Shown piece by piece: positions 12,301 to 24,100 of a DNA stretch of 64,000 nucleotides. The stretch's first letter is position 1. Each line of letters opens with the position of its first letter. A program made the position numbers and the translations under genes. The DNA comes from Macrostomum hystrix (Eukaryota; Platyhelminthes; Macrostomidae). The stretch covers positions 496,001-560,000 of the forward strand of contig CATNEN010000008.1 of the NCBI GenBank assembly GCA_950097015.1, written 5' to 3'. The notes beneath the pieces are model-generated. The model was not told where the DNA came from. It worked only from the letters and a program-made list of their open reading frames with translations, and did not search any database.

Positions 12301-15300
12301 CCACTTAAAATACAAGTAAATAAGCGATGACAAATTAACGCTACATTAACAGTGATAACTTTTTGGGTGCTGACTGTCGGTACAATGCACACACAGTTCT
12401 ACTTGCAATTTGTGCAGGGGAATCAAAACAATTCATCCAGACAACGACAGTCTTTGGGAAACCTTTCTCGCTACGCTCTCAAGCTTCTTGCGATTCTTAC
12501 CAACAATGTTGGGGTAGCAGTAGCATTTTCCGCCGACTTTTCCGCACACTTCGCTCCTGGAGCCTTGCATGTTGCACTGACAGGCCTCCGCCTCCACAAG
12601 CTTGCGCCCGCTGAAACTGAGGATGAAGCTTTTGCACTCGGATGGCATCCTGTCAGACTGCTCGCCGGCCTTCCAGAAGTCGAGGCATGTGTACAGGTCC
12701 GTCACCAGGCTGCCGATGTTGCTAATTGGTACTGGTGGTAGAGGGATGGGCTCCGTCTTGCGTAGCAGGTGGCGAATAGGATCGTCCAAGTTCTTTCCGA
12801 TCACCACCTGAGCGATGAAAAAAAAATACGAAACCCTTATTCTTTTGTGCCCTTTTCAATGCATTCTAAACCAAAATAAACTTTTAAATAAAAATATTGG
12901 AGGCATGGTTACAACAATATTTTTGTCGCAGAGATTTGGCCTCACTTACGGCATCAAGCACAACGCTATCGGTGTTGGGAAGCGTGAAGAGCTGCACAGC
13001 GATGCTGTCAATGCCTGCTTTATCGATGCAGACTTTTCTGAACACCGGTCGCACCAGAAACGGTCGTACCGGCTTACCCTCGACAGCATCGATATCGAAG
13101 TCGCGCGTTGAAGGCAGAGTTAGACTGCCTGAGATTTCAGTGGGCCGGTCCATGCAGTTTAAGGAGTCTGTTCCAGTTGTGAGTTGCACTGGTAGGCTGA
13201 CCTGGCTGCTTATATTCACGGGATACGCTTTGATGACAATGTCATATTCTCCCGTTGGCAGGCCGCGAGTCTTGTTGCGCAGCAATATAACAATGACAGG
13301 CGACGCTGAGCTCGCCAAACGGAGGCCGCAGTCACCAGTGAGGCTTGGAAGTTCCGAGCGCTCAACGCGTGGGAAAGCGACGCGGTTATCAGCTGAGTCC
13401 TCAACCTGCATAATCGAGCCCTCTATTTCGAAGTTGTGCACGTAGAAATTGTCCACAACTTCGTTGCACTGGCGTCCTTTGGAGAGTGTATTTGACCAAA
13501 AGCGATATACTTATTAACAAAGTTGCAGCTTTTTTTCTTCAACTCCATCACATTTACGTGACTGCATTTGCTATGGCTGCTATCACAGCCATTCACGACG
13601 ACTTGGAGAAATCGGGTCAAGAATTTTGGCTCCGACTTGTTTTTCCCTCTCCTTCTGTAAACTATTTAGCTAACCTTCACTTCTTTCCCTTGTCTCTGAT
13701 TGGCTTATCAAGAGATAAGGAGGGACTGAAGGGTTAAGGAAGTGAAGAGGGTAAGAGGCCTGAGGGTAAGAGATGAAAATGATGGGTGAGGAAAGAAAGA
13801 CGAACAGCTAGCCAATCAGAAACGAGGCGCATGACGATGCACACATTCTTGTCAAAATTCAATACCGTTTGTACGTTTCATGCTTTTAAGATAATTATTA
13901 CAACGGTTTACTATAAGGAATCGATTTGTCGCAATAAATGCAGATTTAACGGATTGACCCGATTTCAGGCCATATCAGTCGGAAACAGTATAGACGAAAA
14001 ATCCTATAAAAAAGAGCCTATTAACCAAAAGACGAAGGATGGCCCGAATTCGCTTGAGGCTCTTAAATTCAAGGCTTTAAGGAAGGCTTTTTGTTTATAT
14101 AAACCAAGAGTGCAAGAGTTGTATGCTCATCTTCATCATGTTAATCAGTTATTGCTGGCTTGTTCAAACCACTTAACGATTTGACATTTTTTTTAGAAAT
14201 GTGCAAATCGGAAACTTTTAAACCGAGACAGCAAACGCACCTGTGAATCCCTTCTTGCACTCGCACTCTCCGGTGGCATTGTTGCACTTGGCCGAGACAC
14301 TGCCGCCAATGTTGCAATTGCATGGCGAACAGCCAGAAGCGCTAGCGCTTAAGCCGAAGAAGCCCTCCTTACACCTGCGCAAGAATAGCAAAAACATAAA
14401 CGCCTGATTGGTAAATGAGGCTTATAGAAAGGTGTAAAAAGCAGAACAAAGTGCGCACTTGTTGCAATTGTCTCCCTCGACGTTCTCCTTGCACTCGCAG
14501 GCTCCTGTGTACATGTTGCAGCCCTTGTTGTCCTTGGAGCCAATGACTTGGCAGCCGCACGCCTGGCAACCCACGGGGTTGTTGCTGACCAAATTCCAGA
14601 AGCCCGTCTTGCAGCGGTCGCAATTTTTGCCTTCCACATTTTCCTTGCAAAAGCAATGACCTGTGGATTCAAAGCAAGTCTAATCCAATAAAAATATTGA
14701 TGCGAAAGCGTTTACTGCATAAAAACAATTGAACACATCAACCTGCTCTTCAAGCTGAGGCTTAAAATTTACTTTATTCATTGAAATTCCACATACCGGC
14801 AATAAGGCCACCCTTGGTCTTGTCGGTCTCGCCCTGACAATAGTCCAGCGTGCTGCCCAGTTTGTTACACATGCACGGCAGGCAGATCTCCGGGTCGTCC
14901 AGCAGCTTCGAGTCGTCCCTGTAGTAGCCCTGACATTTTGAAATTCAAATTTTATGTATGACACGATCGAAATGCCTGGCAAGCTTGAAACAAAACTGAT
15001 GCGAATCATTAGCTTTAGCGTAGCTTTCCCACATTGATCGCTTACTTTTTAGGACCAATTCGGTCCTTTTCTTCGTAAAAACGATGTAAAACCAAAGAAT
15101 GGAGGTCTCACCTGAACACAGGTGTCACAGCTGTCCCCAGTGGTGTTATGCATGCATTCTTGACAAATCCCACCGGTTGAGCCACCGCTTTCGTCCCATT
15201 TTGTCTGGGAGAATTGGCAGCGGTTCGAGTGGCCGTGACAGTTGCACCGGCGACACTCGTTGGCTTTGCTCATTGTGGCAGGGGCCCAGCGCCTGTCATG

Positions 15301-17599
15301 GTAGAAGTCGCGGCACTCCTCGCAGTTTGGACCCTGGGTATTGTGCATGCATTCGCAATAGCCATACACCTGGGAAATGCAGAGGAATGCACGTATTTTT
15401 CATTTCCTGATGTTTGACAGTTTACACTTGACAGAATGCTATTGTTAAGCGACGTTGTCCATACCGCATTCTTGTCCATCGGGATCATTCCGTCGGCGGG
15501 CCGGCAGGTCATGGCGTGGCCGTTGCAGATGCACAAACCGTGAACATTCATTTCATACAGACCAAAGTAGTACTTGTTGATCTCGTGACTGTCCGGTGAC
15601 AGCTTCTCATCACCTAATGATTTGGTTATGAAATATCGGAAATGCGAAATGTTGGGCTTTTGAAAAAGTGTTTGCTCAAAGAAACGAGGGAATGGGGGAA
15701 TTCATGTTAAATAAGCTTTTCAAAAAAGTGAAGTCTAATTTTGATTCTGCTTAGAACTTGTTTTCCGCTTCCGCGAACCACACACACAAGTGCATCAAAT
15801 GCTATAATTGTACATTTGGCCTTTTGACTCACTGAGTGTGTGGTACTTCAGCAGGTGCACCCTCAGGTTGGTGATGTCAGTCTGAGCGTCTCGTTTCTCC
15901 TTGGCGTCGACGCTCTTGTCGCTGAAAATGTCCGTCTCTGACAGGTGCTGTGGTATTGCGTTGAAAACTACCTGGCCTTTGTCCGACGGAGTCATCGCAG
16001 TGTAGTCGGAGCTGCACTTGACGTCGTCCAGTTTGTTTCTTGGGCCGCGCTCCACCCAGGGGAAGGTTTCTTCGCATTTCTCCGCAAAGTAGGCGTACGG
16101 CTTGTAGGTCCGGCCGTAGTCAGCGGAACTTGAAAAAAGTGGATATTCATTAGCAAAGGTTCTGATGAGAAATAGCAGAATGAGCAAAAACCTCTCAATT
16201 ATTTCTGCTTCTTATTTGTTTAAGTCAGCATGAAAGCAGAACAATCTAGGCAGTCGAAATGGTAAACATGGGTTAGCTTTCTATTGCGCAACTTTTAAAT
16301 CAATAATCAAGTCGCTACCACTGCTAAACTTTAAGTAAGCTAGCAATTCAACGATTCTGATGAATAAAAGCTGAATTTTTTCCCACAAGCGCTTATTATA
16401 TTGCACGAGTATAGTACGAGTATTTGCCATCGCCTCTGTGCCTCAGAACGGCTTCGCCAAGCGTTCCAATATCATCAGCGTGTCGGCCAAATGTGTCTGC
16501 ACCACCACGGCCTTCTGTTTCAAGTGGCCTTCACCAAGGCGGAGCTTCTAAACCTTCTAAGAGTGACGCCAGATGACAAGACGCTGTGGGTTTCGAATGT
16601 CTCAAATCTCACTTATCAAGCTCTGGAAATTCGCTTGACCTGTTGAAATACTGATGTCGCGATAGTCGATTGGCTCTATTTAGGCGCAGCAAAAAAATTT
16701 GCTGTTAATAATCGCTGTTAAAAATTTGCCGTTAATAAGGTTGTCAGCAGTCAACTCACCGCTCCAGCCACCATGCTTTTGGTCTGTAATTGTGGAAGAT
16801 CATGATGAGATGCGTGAATGTGAACTTCGTGTCCAAGTCCAGCTGGATGGTGACGTTTTCGACGCCTGGCTCCGACATCCACCAGGAGTCATATGTGGTG
16901 TTCGAGTTGCGAATCTTGGCCACAACGTTCCCGATCTGGTGCGAGTACGGGTTCGTGCCCGGATCCCACTCCTTCTCGCTGTTGCACATGCGACAATGGG
17001 ACAAGCCGATAGGGCAGTACTGTTGTGGCTTTGTTGCTCCACAGGTTGAAGAGGCCGTTAGATGGGATACACGACCGATCAACAGGTCACCCTGAGACGG
17101 GAACAGAAAGCCCTGGCCATTGCCTTCTGGAATGTTTAGAAAATGCCGTTTTGCAAGCTTAGTCCATGACCATGAATTCCAACCCCTTAGTGATAGGCTT
17201 GAATAGTGCAATTTACAACATTGAGTGTCAAACTCAAAACGAAGTAAGAAAGGGTGTCTAGATGCGCTGAGTGAGTCTTCGTACACATCCTCTTGATGTC
17301 GCCATTATGGAATTCTCTAAATTAGTTTTTTATCCTTCCGCGAGATCGTGATCGTAGATTGAATTTGATGAGGTGCTGCAAGCTACTCCTTAGTTCGCAT
17401 ACTTATCCGATTATCTTCTCTGTTTCTGTTACTTGTGTAGTAGAGTATATTTAGAGTTATCTTGAGTCTATAATTGTAGAATTCTCAAAAGAAAGAGCCA
17501 AACGTGCTCACCCATTGAGTTGCCGTTGTGCTGGCTCCAGCCCAGCTCTGGCAGCCAGCAGCAGGCCAGCAGCAGGCAGAGTCCAAGCCGACTGCCCAT
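6316..17599 (-). CDS. LAMB1: Laminin subunit beta (complete, 22 coding exons, 1850 aa)
   Basis: Beta chain of the basement-membrane laminin heterotrimer. Exons, 5' to 3': 17599-17512, 17126-16760, 16128-15833, 15613-15465, 15369-15112, 14929-14797, 14660-14459, 14374-14241, 13476-12950, 12807-12501, 12188-11843, 11614-11187, 10993-10691, 10565-10244, 10141-9673, 9244-9023, 8937-8715, 8484-8189, 7802-7626, 7201-7051, 6808-6665, 6326-6316. All junctions are GT-AG with matching phase; the sum is 5553 nt. Order: signal peptide (1-22), LN domain with 'ENVTIQLDL' and 'FTHLIMIF', five LEa modules, LF (L4-type) domain, eight LEb modules, coiled coil. The coiled coil is broken by a cysteine knob ('SSVCGGPPGFCGAG') that marks beta rather than gamma chains. 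Human LAMB1 is 1786 residues, from memory. The last exon gives a C-terminal 'KRCGSS', with the cysteine placed to bridge to gamma. Three introns hold SINE sequence. Confidence 0.95.
6385..6636 (-). mobile_element. SINE family 1, 5'-truncated, inside the last laminin intron
   Basis: In minus orientation the element runs from the B-box region ('CTCGATTCCGCGGCGAGGCC') to the tail 'CAGCCCTTCTGCAAATATA'. It is missing the A-box half of the head. It fills most of the 338-bp terminal intron and lies in sense with the gene. Confidence 0.85.
6873..6966 (-). mobile_element. Degenerate SINE family 1 fragment in a laminin intron
   Basis: The fragment keeps the tail ('gagggcagctggcac' on the plus strand) and the CA-rich middle ('cacgcacagataaggtac'), with the part between them deleted. 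It lies in the intron between exons 7051-7201 and 6665-6808. Confidence 0.55.
8506..8680. repeat. Short tandem array, 16-bp unit, in a laminin intron
   Basis: The unit 'gagagatgagactggg' and close variants repeat about ten times between laminin exons 8189-8484 and 8715-8937. It is purine-rich on the plus strand. Confidence 0.85.
9326..9629 (-). mobile_element. SINE family 1, nearly full length, in a laminin intron
   Basis: It lies between laminin exons 9023-9244 and 9673-10141, in sense. From the right it carries the tRNA-like head (A-box region near 9615, B box in 'gaatcgagctcaggg' near 9575), the conserved core, and a tail ending in a diverged 'tggtgacac'. Confidence 0.85.
10244..12807 (-). 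other. LAMB1: Laminin beta LEb module block
   Basis: Eight EGF modules, residues about 780-1210. The fourth has the expanded 'CPCPGGPVQHAATC' form matching the vertebrate 'CPCPDGPDSG' module, which supports orthology to classical beta chains. The block ends at 'CTTCGECWYNWDKAV', where the coiled coil starts. Exon borders mostly fall inside modules at a glycine codon in phase 1. Confidence 0.9.
12501..13476 (-). other. LAMB1: Laminin beta LF (domain IV) exons
   Basis: After 'GRQCNEV' the protein leaves the EGF pattern for about 235 residues with few cysteines: 'EYDIVIKAYPVNISSQ', 'FRKVCIDKAG', 'DSVVLDAVVIGKNLDDP'. This is the LF globule. The second exon returns to EGF modules at 'ACQCNMQGSRSEVC'. 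Confidence 0.85.
14241..15613 (-). other. LAMB1: Laminin beta LEa module block
   Basis: Five laminin-type EGF modules (residues about 275-542) begin at 'GLCICNGHAMTC'. The eight-cysteine spacing is seen repeatedly, for example 'CECKENVEGDNCNKC'. The fifth module is incomplete and runs into the LF domain, as in vertebrate beta chains. Confidence 0.88.
15465..17126 (-). other. LAMB1: Laminin beta LN (N-terminal polymerisation) domain exons
   Basis: Exons 2-4 cover residues about 30-274. Clear landmarks are 'GDLLIGRVSHLTASSTCG', 'GVENVTIQLDL', 'FTHLIMIFHNYRP' and 'LRVHLLKYHTLS', all expected in LN domains that drive laminin network assembly. Confidence 0.92.
17512..17599 (-). other. LAMB1: Laminin beta exon 1: signal peptide
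   Basis: The exon begins with ATG and encodes a classic leader: 'MGSR' followed by a leucine/cysteine-rich core, then 'LGWSQ', where cleavage is likely. It ends after the first base of a glutamate codon, and the donor GTGAGC follows. The acceptor at 17127 has a good branch-point match (CTAAAC). Confidence 0.88.
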
Positions 17600-19616
17600 C
17601 GCCTTGTTGATCCGCGTTCGCCTCTGTCAATGAACGATGGCAGCTCGAGCTATCGCTAATCAAGAACTAAATTGCAGCTGCTTTTGGGCATGAAGCGGCA
17701 GCTTGCAGCGCTTGGTTTGCAAGGGAAAGGAAGGCCGGGAATAAGGAAGGGGTTGAGAAAGCTAACCGAATCGGGTCGGGGGGGGTTTTCTGGGCCAACG
17801 AAAATGGAGGTTCGGTTTGTTGAAACCCTGGGAGCGATGACTATAGGATAGACTGGCAAAGGGTTTTGAAGTTCCTAATTCGTTGCCCAATGCAGCATGT
17901 ACGCGCAGCACCGCCTAAGACGCGCAACATCCTCCAACCTCAATTCCAGATTCTTTGGTCCTCGTTCGGCTCCTTGAATTCCCACTCTGCCCTAGGGGTC
18001 TATACAGTTCTCTTTACCTGCAGAAACGAAAGGAACAGAGAAAAAAGAAGCGCTCCCGGCCCCTCATTGAACCCCCTCTCGAAGATGGATCAATAATGTG
18101 TCGCGGAGTGGTGCGTGCGTCAGAACCAATTCTGTGCAATGGCGCAGCCGACATGACTAGACAGTTCGCTTTGGCCATGCAGTCTCCCTTCCATTTGCTT
18201 TTCGTCAATGTATATGGCTGCTTTTGTGAATCGGCATATTGTATGTAAATGAGCGCACAAACCATGTTCATCTATAATATCATATACAGTATGAATAGGA
18301 GGATGCCATGATCAACTGACTGTGCGTTGTATATCAGCCTCGTAATTAGAGAATTTCCTAAGTGTTAAGTATCAAAAAGGTGACATTTTTCTGTTAACAC
18401 CAGCCTAATTCATAAACATAAAAAATGAATTAAAAAGCCCCGGAACGATACGCGCTAAAAAAAACAAAACCAATATAGAATTTGTCTCTTTTCAACTCAC
18501 TGGCTTAACCGCGCAGTAGGCTAGCTTCTGTGCATTGGGTGTTCGCATCGAAGAGAAGATCGGGCCATGATTGAAACCGAAATTAGGGGGTCGAATTTCA
18601 TGCGAATTTCCCTAAACTGCCATAATATGCAAAATTTAATCAATGTCAGCCCTCCGTGAAATATACAGCCGCATGAAAACACATATCGCGCCACTGTTTC
18701 ATTTCTCGCGCTATTCACTTAACCGCAGCAAGTCGTTATTTTGATTGACCCATGTTAACAAAGTGCTTATGTTCATTTCCCGACAGAATTGACGGGTAAC
18801 TTAATGCACAGATAGACCACCGACTAATAGGATTCGATAAACAGCGAAGTACACAGATCGAATGAATTTCGTAAACCAATGGACTTCGCAAAAGACCCAA
18901 CAGTAAAACAGTTAAAACGAGTCTAAAATATTGCAAAGAAATTATTCATGCAGTTTAGAATTTAGAATTATTTATTGCGTATTGTTCTAAATTAATCAAT
19001 TGCAACAAGTAAACAGTTTTTGACTTGACTTTGTGAGTTCCGGAATTCGTTAAAAAGAAAGGATTTTTTAAGCACGGATTCAGTTTGTTGCTTTATCCGA
19101 ATATAGTTCACCCGAAGTTGCTAGTGCTTCATTTAAAACGTTTTTGTGTTGTTCCTATACTAGGTCCAGCCTAATGTCAGGGGGTGGAGAATGAGACCGA
19201 CAGTGCGTAATCAAAATGCATATTATTGGTCTATATTGGATACGTTTCTACTACTTGAAGAAGAATTGTACACTTGCCTGAATTATTTGTTCTAGAGCAA
19301 AATTATTCAAATTCTTTGCAAACGCTTGTTAGACCATGGCAGTATAGACAATCGTGCATATTATCTTACTAGCCATAAGCTGTGATAAATAACAGACAAT
19401 TTTTTTTGGTTTAAACGAATAAAACTGCTAACTGTACCAACTTTTGAATAATATTACTTGTGACTGTTTTCGATTTGTAAATTTAGGTAGGCCTAGTCCT
19501 ATGCAAAAGCTCATTATTTTTTATGCATGTTTTGCTCTTAGGCCTTGTACTGAAGTGGCTCTCAGACATTTAATAAAGCTAATTATCAATAGCTAATATA
19601 TAGTGCAGGCCTAAGT
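17600..19616. other. Intergenic, divergent promoter side of the laminin gene
   Basis: No exon recognised. The first 450 bp upstream of the laminin ATG are comparatively GC-rich and may include its promoter; beyond 18100 the sequence becomes AT-rich. No TATA box stands out. Confidence 0.4.
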
Positions 19617-19624
19617 ATTGAAAA

Positions 19625-19905
19625 CATACATGTGCAACCTCCCAAATCTTAGCTGGCTGTGCGACTTAGTTTTTGCTCTCATTTGTGACTTAGTTTGTTT
19701 CATTGCTCTATTTACGACTTAGTTTGCTCTCATTTGCTCTCTTTTTCTCTCCCCTTTTTCCATTTCTTCACGCCTTCCTTTTTTGTCCCTTGGTCCCCCC
19801 TTTGATTTTTTTGCGCTTGGTCGATTGGTTTTTGCGACTTACCTTGCTTGGCCCTCGTTTCACCCAGCCGGTTTGGCTGGGTCGGCCAGGTGTTGCGCAT
19901 GTATG
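19625..19905. mobile_element. Non-autonomous DNA transposon (MITE), copy 1
   Basis: The 281-bp element has terminal inverted repeats: left CATACATGTGCAAC, right end the inverse of CATACATGCGCAAC. It is flanked by a perfect 8-bp target duplication ATTGAAAA (19617-19624 and 19906-19913). Inside are four copies of 'gacttag' or 'gacttac', a pyrimidine-rich middle and a GC-rich palindromic right subterminus. There is no transposase frame. An 8-bp duplication fits hAT or P superfamilies; termini starting 'CAT' do not decide between them. Confidence 0.9.
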
Positions 19906-19913
19906 ATTGAAAA

Positions 19914-21161
19914 TGAAATTTAAATGAAAGTGATCTAGTTTCTTATTGCTAGGCCACTTTAGTTTAGATATATTTTTGCATTGAGAAGGAATCTTTATGA
20001 TTTCTTCATAAAGTTGAGCCTTTAGCTATCTGCTTATCAATTTTTTCTGGTTGCTAGATAATTTTTGGCATTGTTTTTGAATCATTCATTAGGCCTAAAC
20101 AGTTTTTCTTAAAAGTTTCATTTCCAATCAATGCAATGACTTGGAATTTCGATTGTTAAGGTTGCTTTTTGCACCTAATGAACTGGGACTGCTTCTGGGT
20201 TCTAGGGAACTTGTCTGTGGCAAATGTTTAGTGCAAGGGGGATAAAAGCAAAATGGTTGACATGCTTGGGAGTGTCTATGGCCAAAAAGGATGAGCTGGT
20301 TAGTGGCAGTGGAAGCATTAGCACATTTACTGCATTCTGCTAACACACTCTACTAATTTTCTAATGTTAACTAACACACACTTAAAGTCTATTAACACCA
20401 TGCTGGGATGCCACCTGGCAGCACCATCATTTATTGTGGGTCCAAACTCCCTTATTATTACCCCTGCTGAATTTTGACATGCAATCCTGCAGAATTTGGA
20501 CACAACATTTGAGGCTCATCATATCATTGTTTCTGTTTTTTTTAATTGTTTCCCATTGTTTCAAAATGATTTCCAAATGTTTTCGCATAGATTAAAATTT
20601 TTTTTCTGAAAAACAGTTTAACAAACAATTAAAAAAAGAATGCCAATTTTTTATATATAATTAAGGCTTGTATGACTACTTAATCACATATATTTATTGA
20701 ACACATTGGGCATTAGCAAAGTTAAAAAAGGAGGATAGTCCGTTTATTTTGCAAATTTAGGAGAGCAAATCTATAAGACATAACATATTAGACTAGTTAT
20801 CTAGGTATTAGTTAAAAAATAGTTTCAACAACCCTTAATATTATTGTGTTTATATGCCTATATAAAGCTAGTAATAATGGTCCCAAAGTATCCTGGCTTT
20901 GTCTAGCCCAAACCAACTTGCTTTAGAAAACTCAGTAACTCAGTAACTGTGACTCAAACATGAAATTTTTGTCGATGTTTTTAATTTGTTATAATCAATT
21001 GTTCTAAATCTTTGTATTATATGTCTCTGTTTCAGCACAATGTACCCAATAAGTGTCATCTAGCTAATTAAAAGACTAATCATTTTTAATCTACCGATAG
21101 AGCATCAAGTAGCTGACCAGCCAATTTGAGTTGGACTGCCAAACTACAAGAAACACTAGCT
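19914..21161. other. Upstream region of the Mlx-like gene
   Basis: AT-rich, with no recognised exon, array or mobile element. The 5' UTR and promoter of the Mlx-like gene should lie at its right end, but I see no decisive start signal. Confidence 0.4.
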
Positions 21162-24100
21162 ATGAACCCAAATAATCATGATGAGGATAGTATGTCTTTT
21201 TTGTTAAACTTATTAACAAGGGATAATCAACAAGATGAGCTTATGACAGATGCAAATGCAGCCGATGTGCAACAGCAGCAGCAGCACAGTGAGCACAGTG
21301 AGCACACATCACTGGAAGACATCGAGCCATCGCTCGACTTGTTCGAGTATCCACCAGCTCCAGTTGGCTTTGATGCGCTGCCACCGCCGACGACAGTCTT
21401 CAGCATTGACGGAAACAACAGCGGCGGAGCTGCTGCAGTTGGTAGTGTTTCATGGCAGCAAATGCAGCAGCAGGATCCTCAGCAAGCTGGAGCTGCCTTC
21501 CAGCAGTACCGCAACCACTCCAGCTGTTCTAGCTATTCTAATTTCTCCAGCTCCGTGCCTTCTGTAGCTTCCACTCCTTCGCTGCTGAGCGGCATCAACA
21601 CCCCGGCGCATCCGCGCGAATGGTCGCGCGGCGCAGCATACGTCACCGGATCGTCTATATCTGCCTCCGCAGTCGCCGTTGTCAGCGTCGCCGCTGGCTC
21701 GAGCGCGTCGGCGATTGATCCGGACGAAAATCGGCGCCGCTTCGCCGACGTCAACAGCCTGTCTCGCCAGGAGCTCTACGACACAATTAGCAGTCGACTT
21801 ATGCGAGTCGGCAGCGGCTCCACTGTCGGTTTCGGCGGCGACAGTGCCTCGCCGTCGGCCGCCAACTCATCTGAAGCACCAGAGTCGCCTAGATGGCAGC
21901 AGCAGCAGCAGCAATCCCATCATCATCATCGGCATCATCACAGCGGCGGTTCAGCTTCTGCATCTTCGGCTACCTCAATTGTCGTAAGCGGCGCTTCTAC
22001 CGCTTCCGCCGTCGACAGCAGCGACGTCGACCCTGCAACCGTCGGCGGCGAAGCTCATCTGAAAGACGAGCCAGCGACGCCGCCGTCAACTCCGTCGCGT
22101 CTGCCGCGGCATCAGCGTGAGCCCCACAAGAAGGCCGAGAAGAAGCGTGTTGAAAAGATTCGCCAGCGACTGGATCAGCTACGCGAGCTATGCGGCAGCG
22201 GCGGCGGAGCTGATAGGTCCGAAGCCAAGCTTCTTAGTCGCGTACTGACTTTCCTTCGAGAGCTTCAGGCAGCTAATAGACGGGCTGGAGATGAAGCAGC
22301 TCTGCTTCAGGTTCGCATTGTACAAATAACTAATTTGTGTGTACTTGCGTAGGCTGGCGATATGAAAAAGGTTTGCGGCTGTCAAGAAATGGTGGAGAAC
22401 TTTGGGCGTCATTGGGGCAGGCCTCACTGAGAGTGTGGATGGTGACAGCTCTCACTGAGGGTCTGGATGGTGACAGCTCTCACTTAGGGGCTGGATGGTG
22501 ACAGCTCTCACTGAGGGTCTGGATGGTGACAGCTCTCACTTAGGGGCTGGATGGGGCTCGCGGCCTGTTAAGTATGGCGGCCATCTAGGATAGCTCGTAG
22601 AATCTGGATGGGCCAAATATTTTCTATATTTCATTTGATTGCCGCCCTGTAACTCAATCAAATTCTCTACGAGATGTGCCCTCGTATGTGCCCTCAGGCT
22701 AAGCTCACTGAGCTGGAAGCCGAGCAGAAGCAACTCCTTGAAGATCTAAACAATGAAGACGACGTCGACGCAGCCATAGACGAAGGTTTCGGCGCGGTCA
22801 AACTCGAATCGGATGGCGCAGACGAAGATGCTGATATGGCCTCGGAGAACACCATAACACATGACTACAGGTAATGTACTGGTTGTGCGCGCAGCTAAGA
22901 AGCTTCATCACGTGCCCACTGGTCCTTAGAGTCAATATCCTACCACCCAACTGGTCCTTAGATTCAATATCCTTAACTTCCAACTGGTCCTCAGCTTCAA
23001 TATCCTTAACCTCCGACTGGTCCTCACATTCAATATCCTTAACCTCCGACTTTTCCTCACATTCAATATCCTTAACCTCCGACTGGTCCTCAGATTCAAT
23101 ATTCTTAACCTCCGACTGGTCCTCAGCTTCAATATCCTTAAGCTCCGACTGTTCCTCAAATTCAATATCCTTAACCTCCCACTGGTCCTCAGATTCAATA
23201 TCCTACCATCCAACTGGTCCTCAGATTCAATATCCTACCATCCAACTGGTCCTCAGATTCAATATCCTTAACCTCCCACTGGTCCTCAGCTTCAATATCC
23301 TTAACCTCCAACTGGTCCTCAGATTCAATATCCTTAACCTCCCACTGGTCCTCAGATTCAATATCCTTAACCTCCAACTGGTCCTCAGATTCAATATCCT
23401 TAACCTCCGACCATACATGCGCAACCTCCCAAATCTTAGCCGGCCGTGCGACTTAGTTTTTGCTCTCATTTGCGACTTAGTTCGTTTCATTGCTCTATTT
23501 ACGACTTAGTTTGCTCTCATTTGCTCTCTTTTTCTCTCCCCTTTTTCCTTTTCTTCACGCCTTCCTTTTTTGTCCCTTGGTCCCCCCTTTGATTTTTTTT
23601 GCGCTTGGTTGATTGGTTTTTGCGACTTACCTTGCTTGGCCCTCGTTTCACCCGGCCGGTTCGGCCGGGTCGGCCGGGTGTTGCGCATGTATGCCTCCGA
23701 CTGGTCCTCACATTCAATATCCTTAACCTCCGACTGTTCCTCAAATTCAATATCCTTTACCTCCCACTGGTCCTCAGCTTCAATATCCTTAACCTCCCAC
23801 TGGTCCTCAGCTTCAATATCCTTAACCTCCCACTGGTCCTCAGCTTCAATATCCTTAACCTCCAACTGGTCCTCAGATTCAATATCCTACCATCCAACTG
23901 GTCCTCAGATTCAATATCCTACCATCCAACTTGTCCTCAGATTCAATATCCTTAACCTCCCACTGGTCCTCAGCTTCAATATCCTTAACCTCCCACTGGT
24001 CCTCAGATTCAATATCCTTAACCTCCAACTGGTCCTCAGATTCAATATCCTTAACCTCCCACTTGTCCTCAGCTTCAATATCCTTAACCTCCCACTGGTC

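Noticed and set aside
13690-13822. Possible second foldback element in a laminin intron
   Set aside because: Only about 11 bp (TCTGATTGGCT and its inverse) match and the arms do not extend.
21126-21161. Longer N-terminus of the Mlx-like protein
   Set aside because: The open frame begins at TTG; the first ATG in frame is at 21162.
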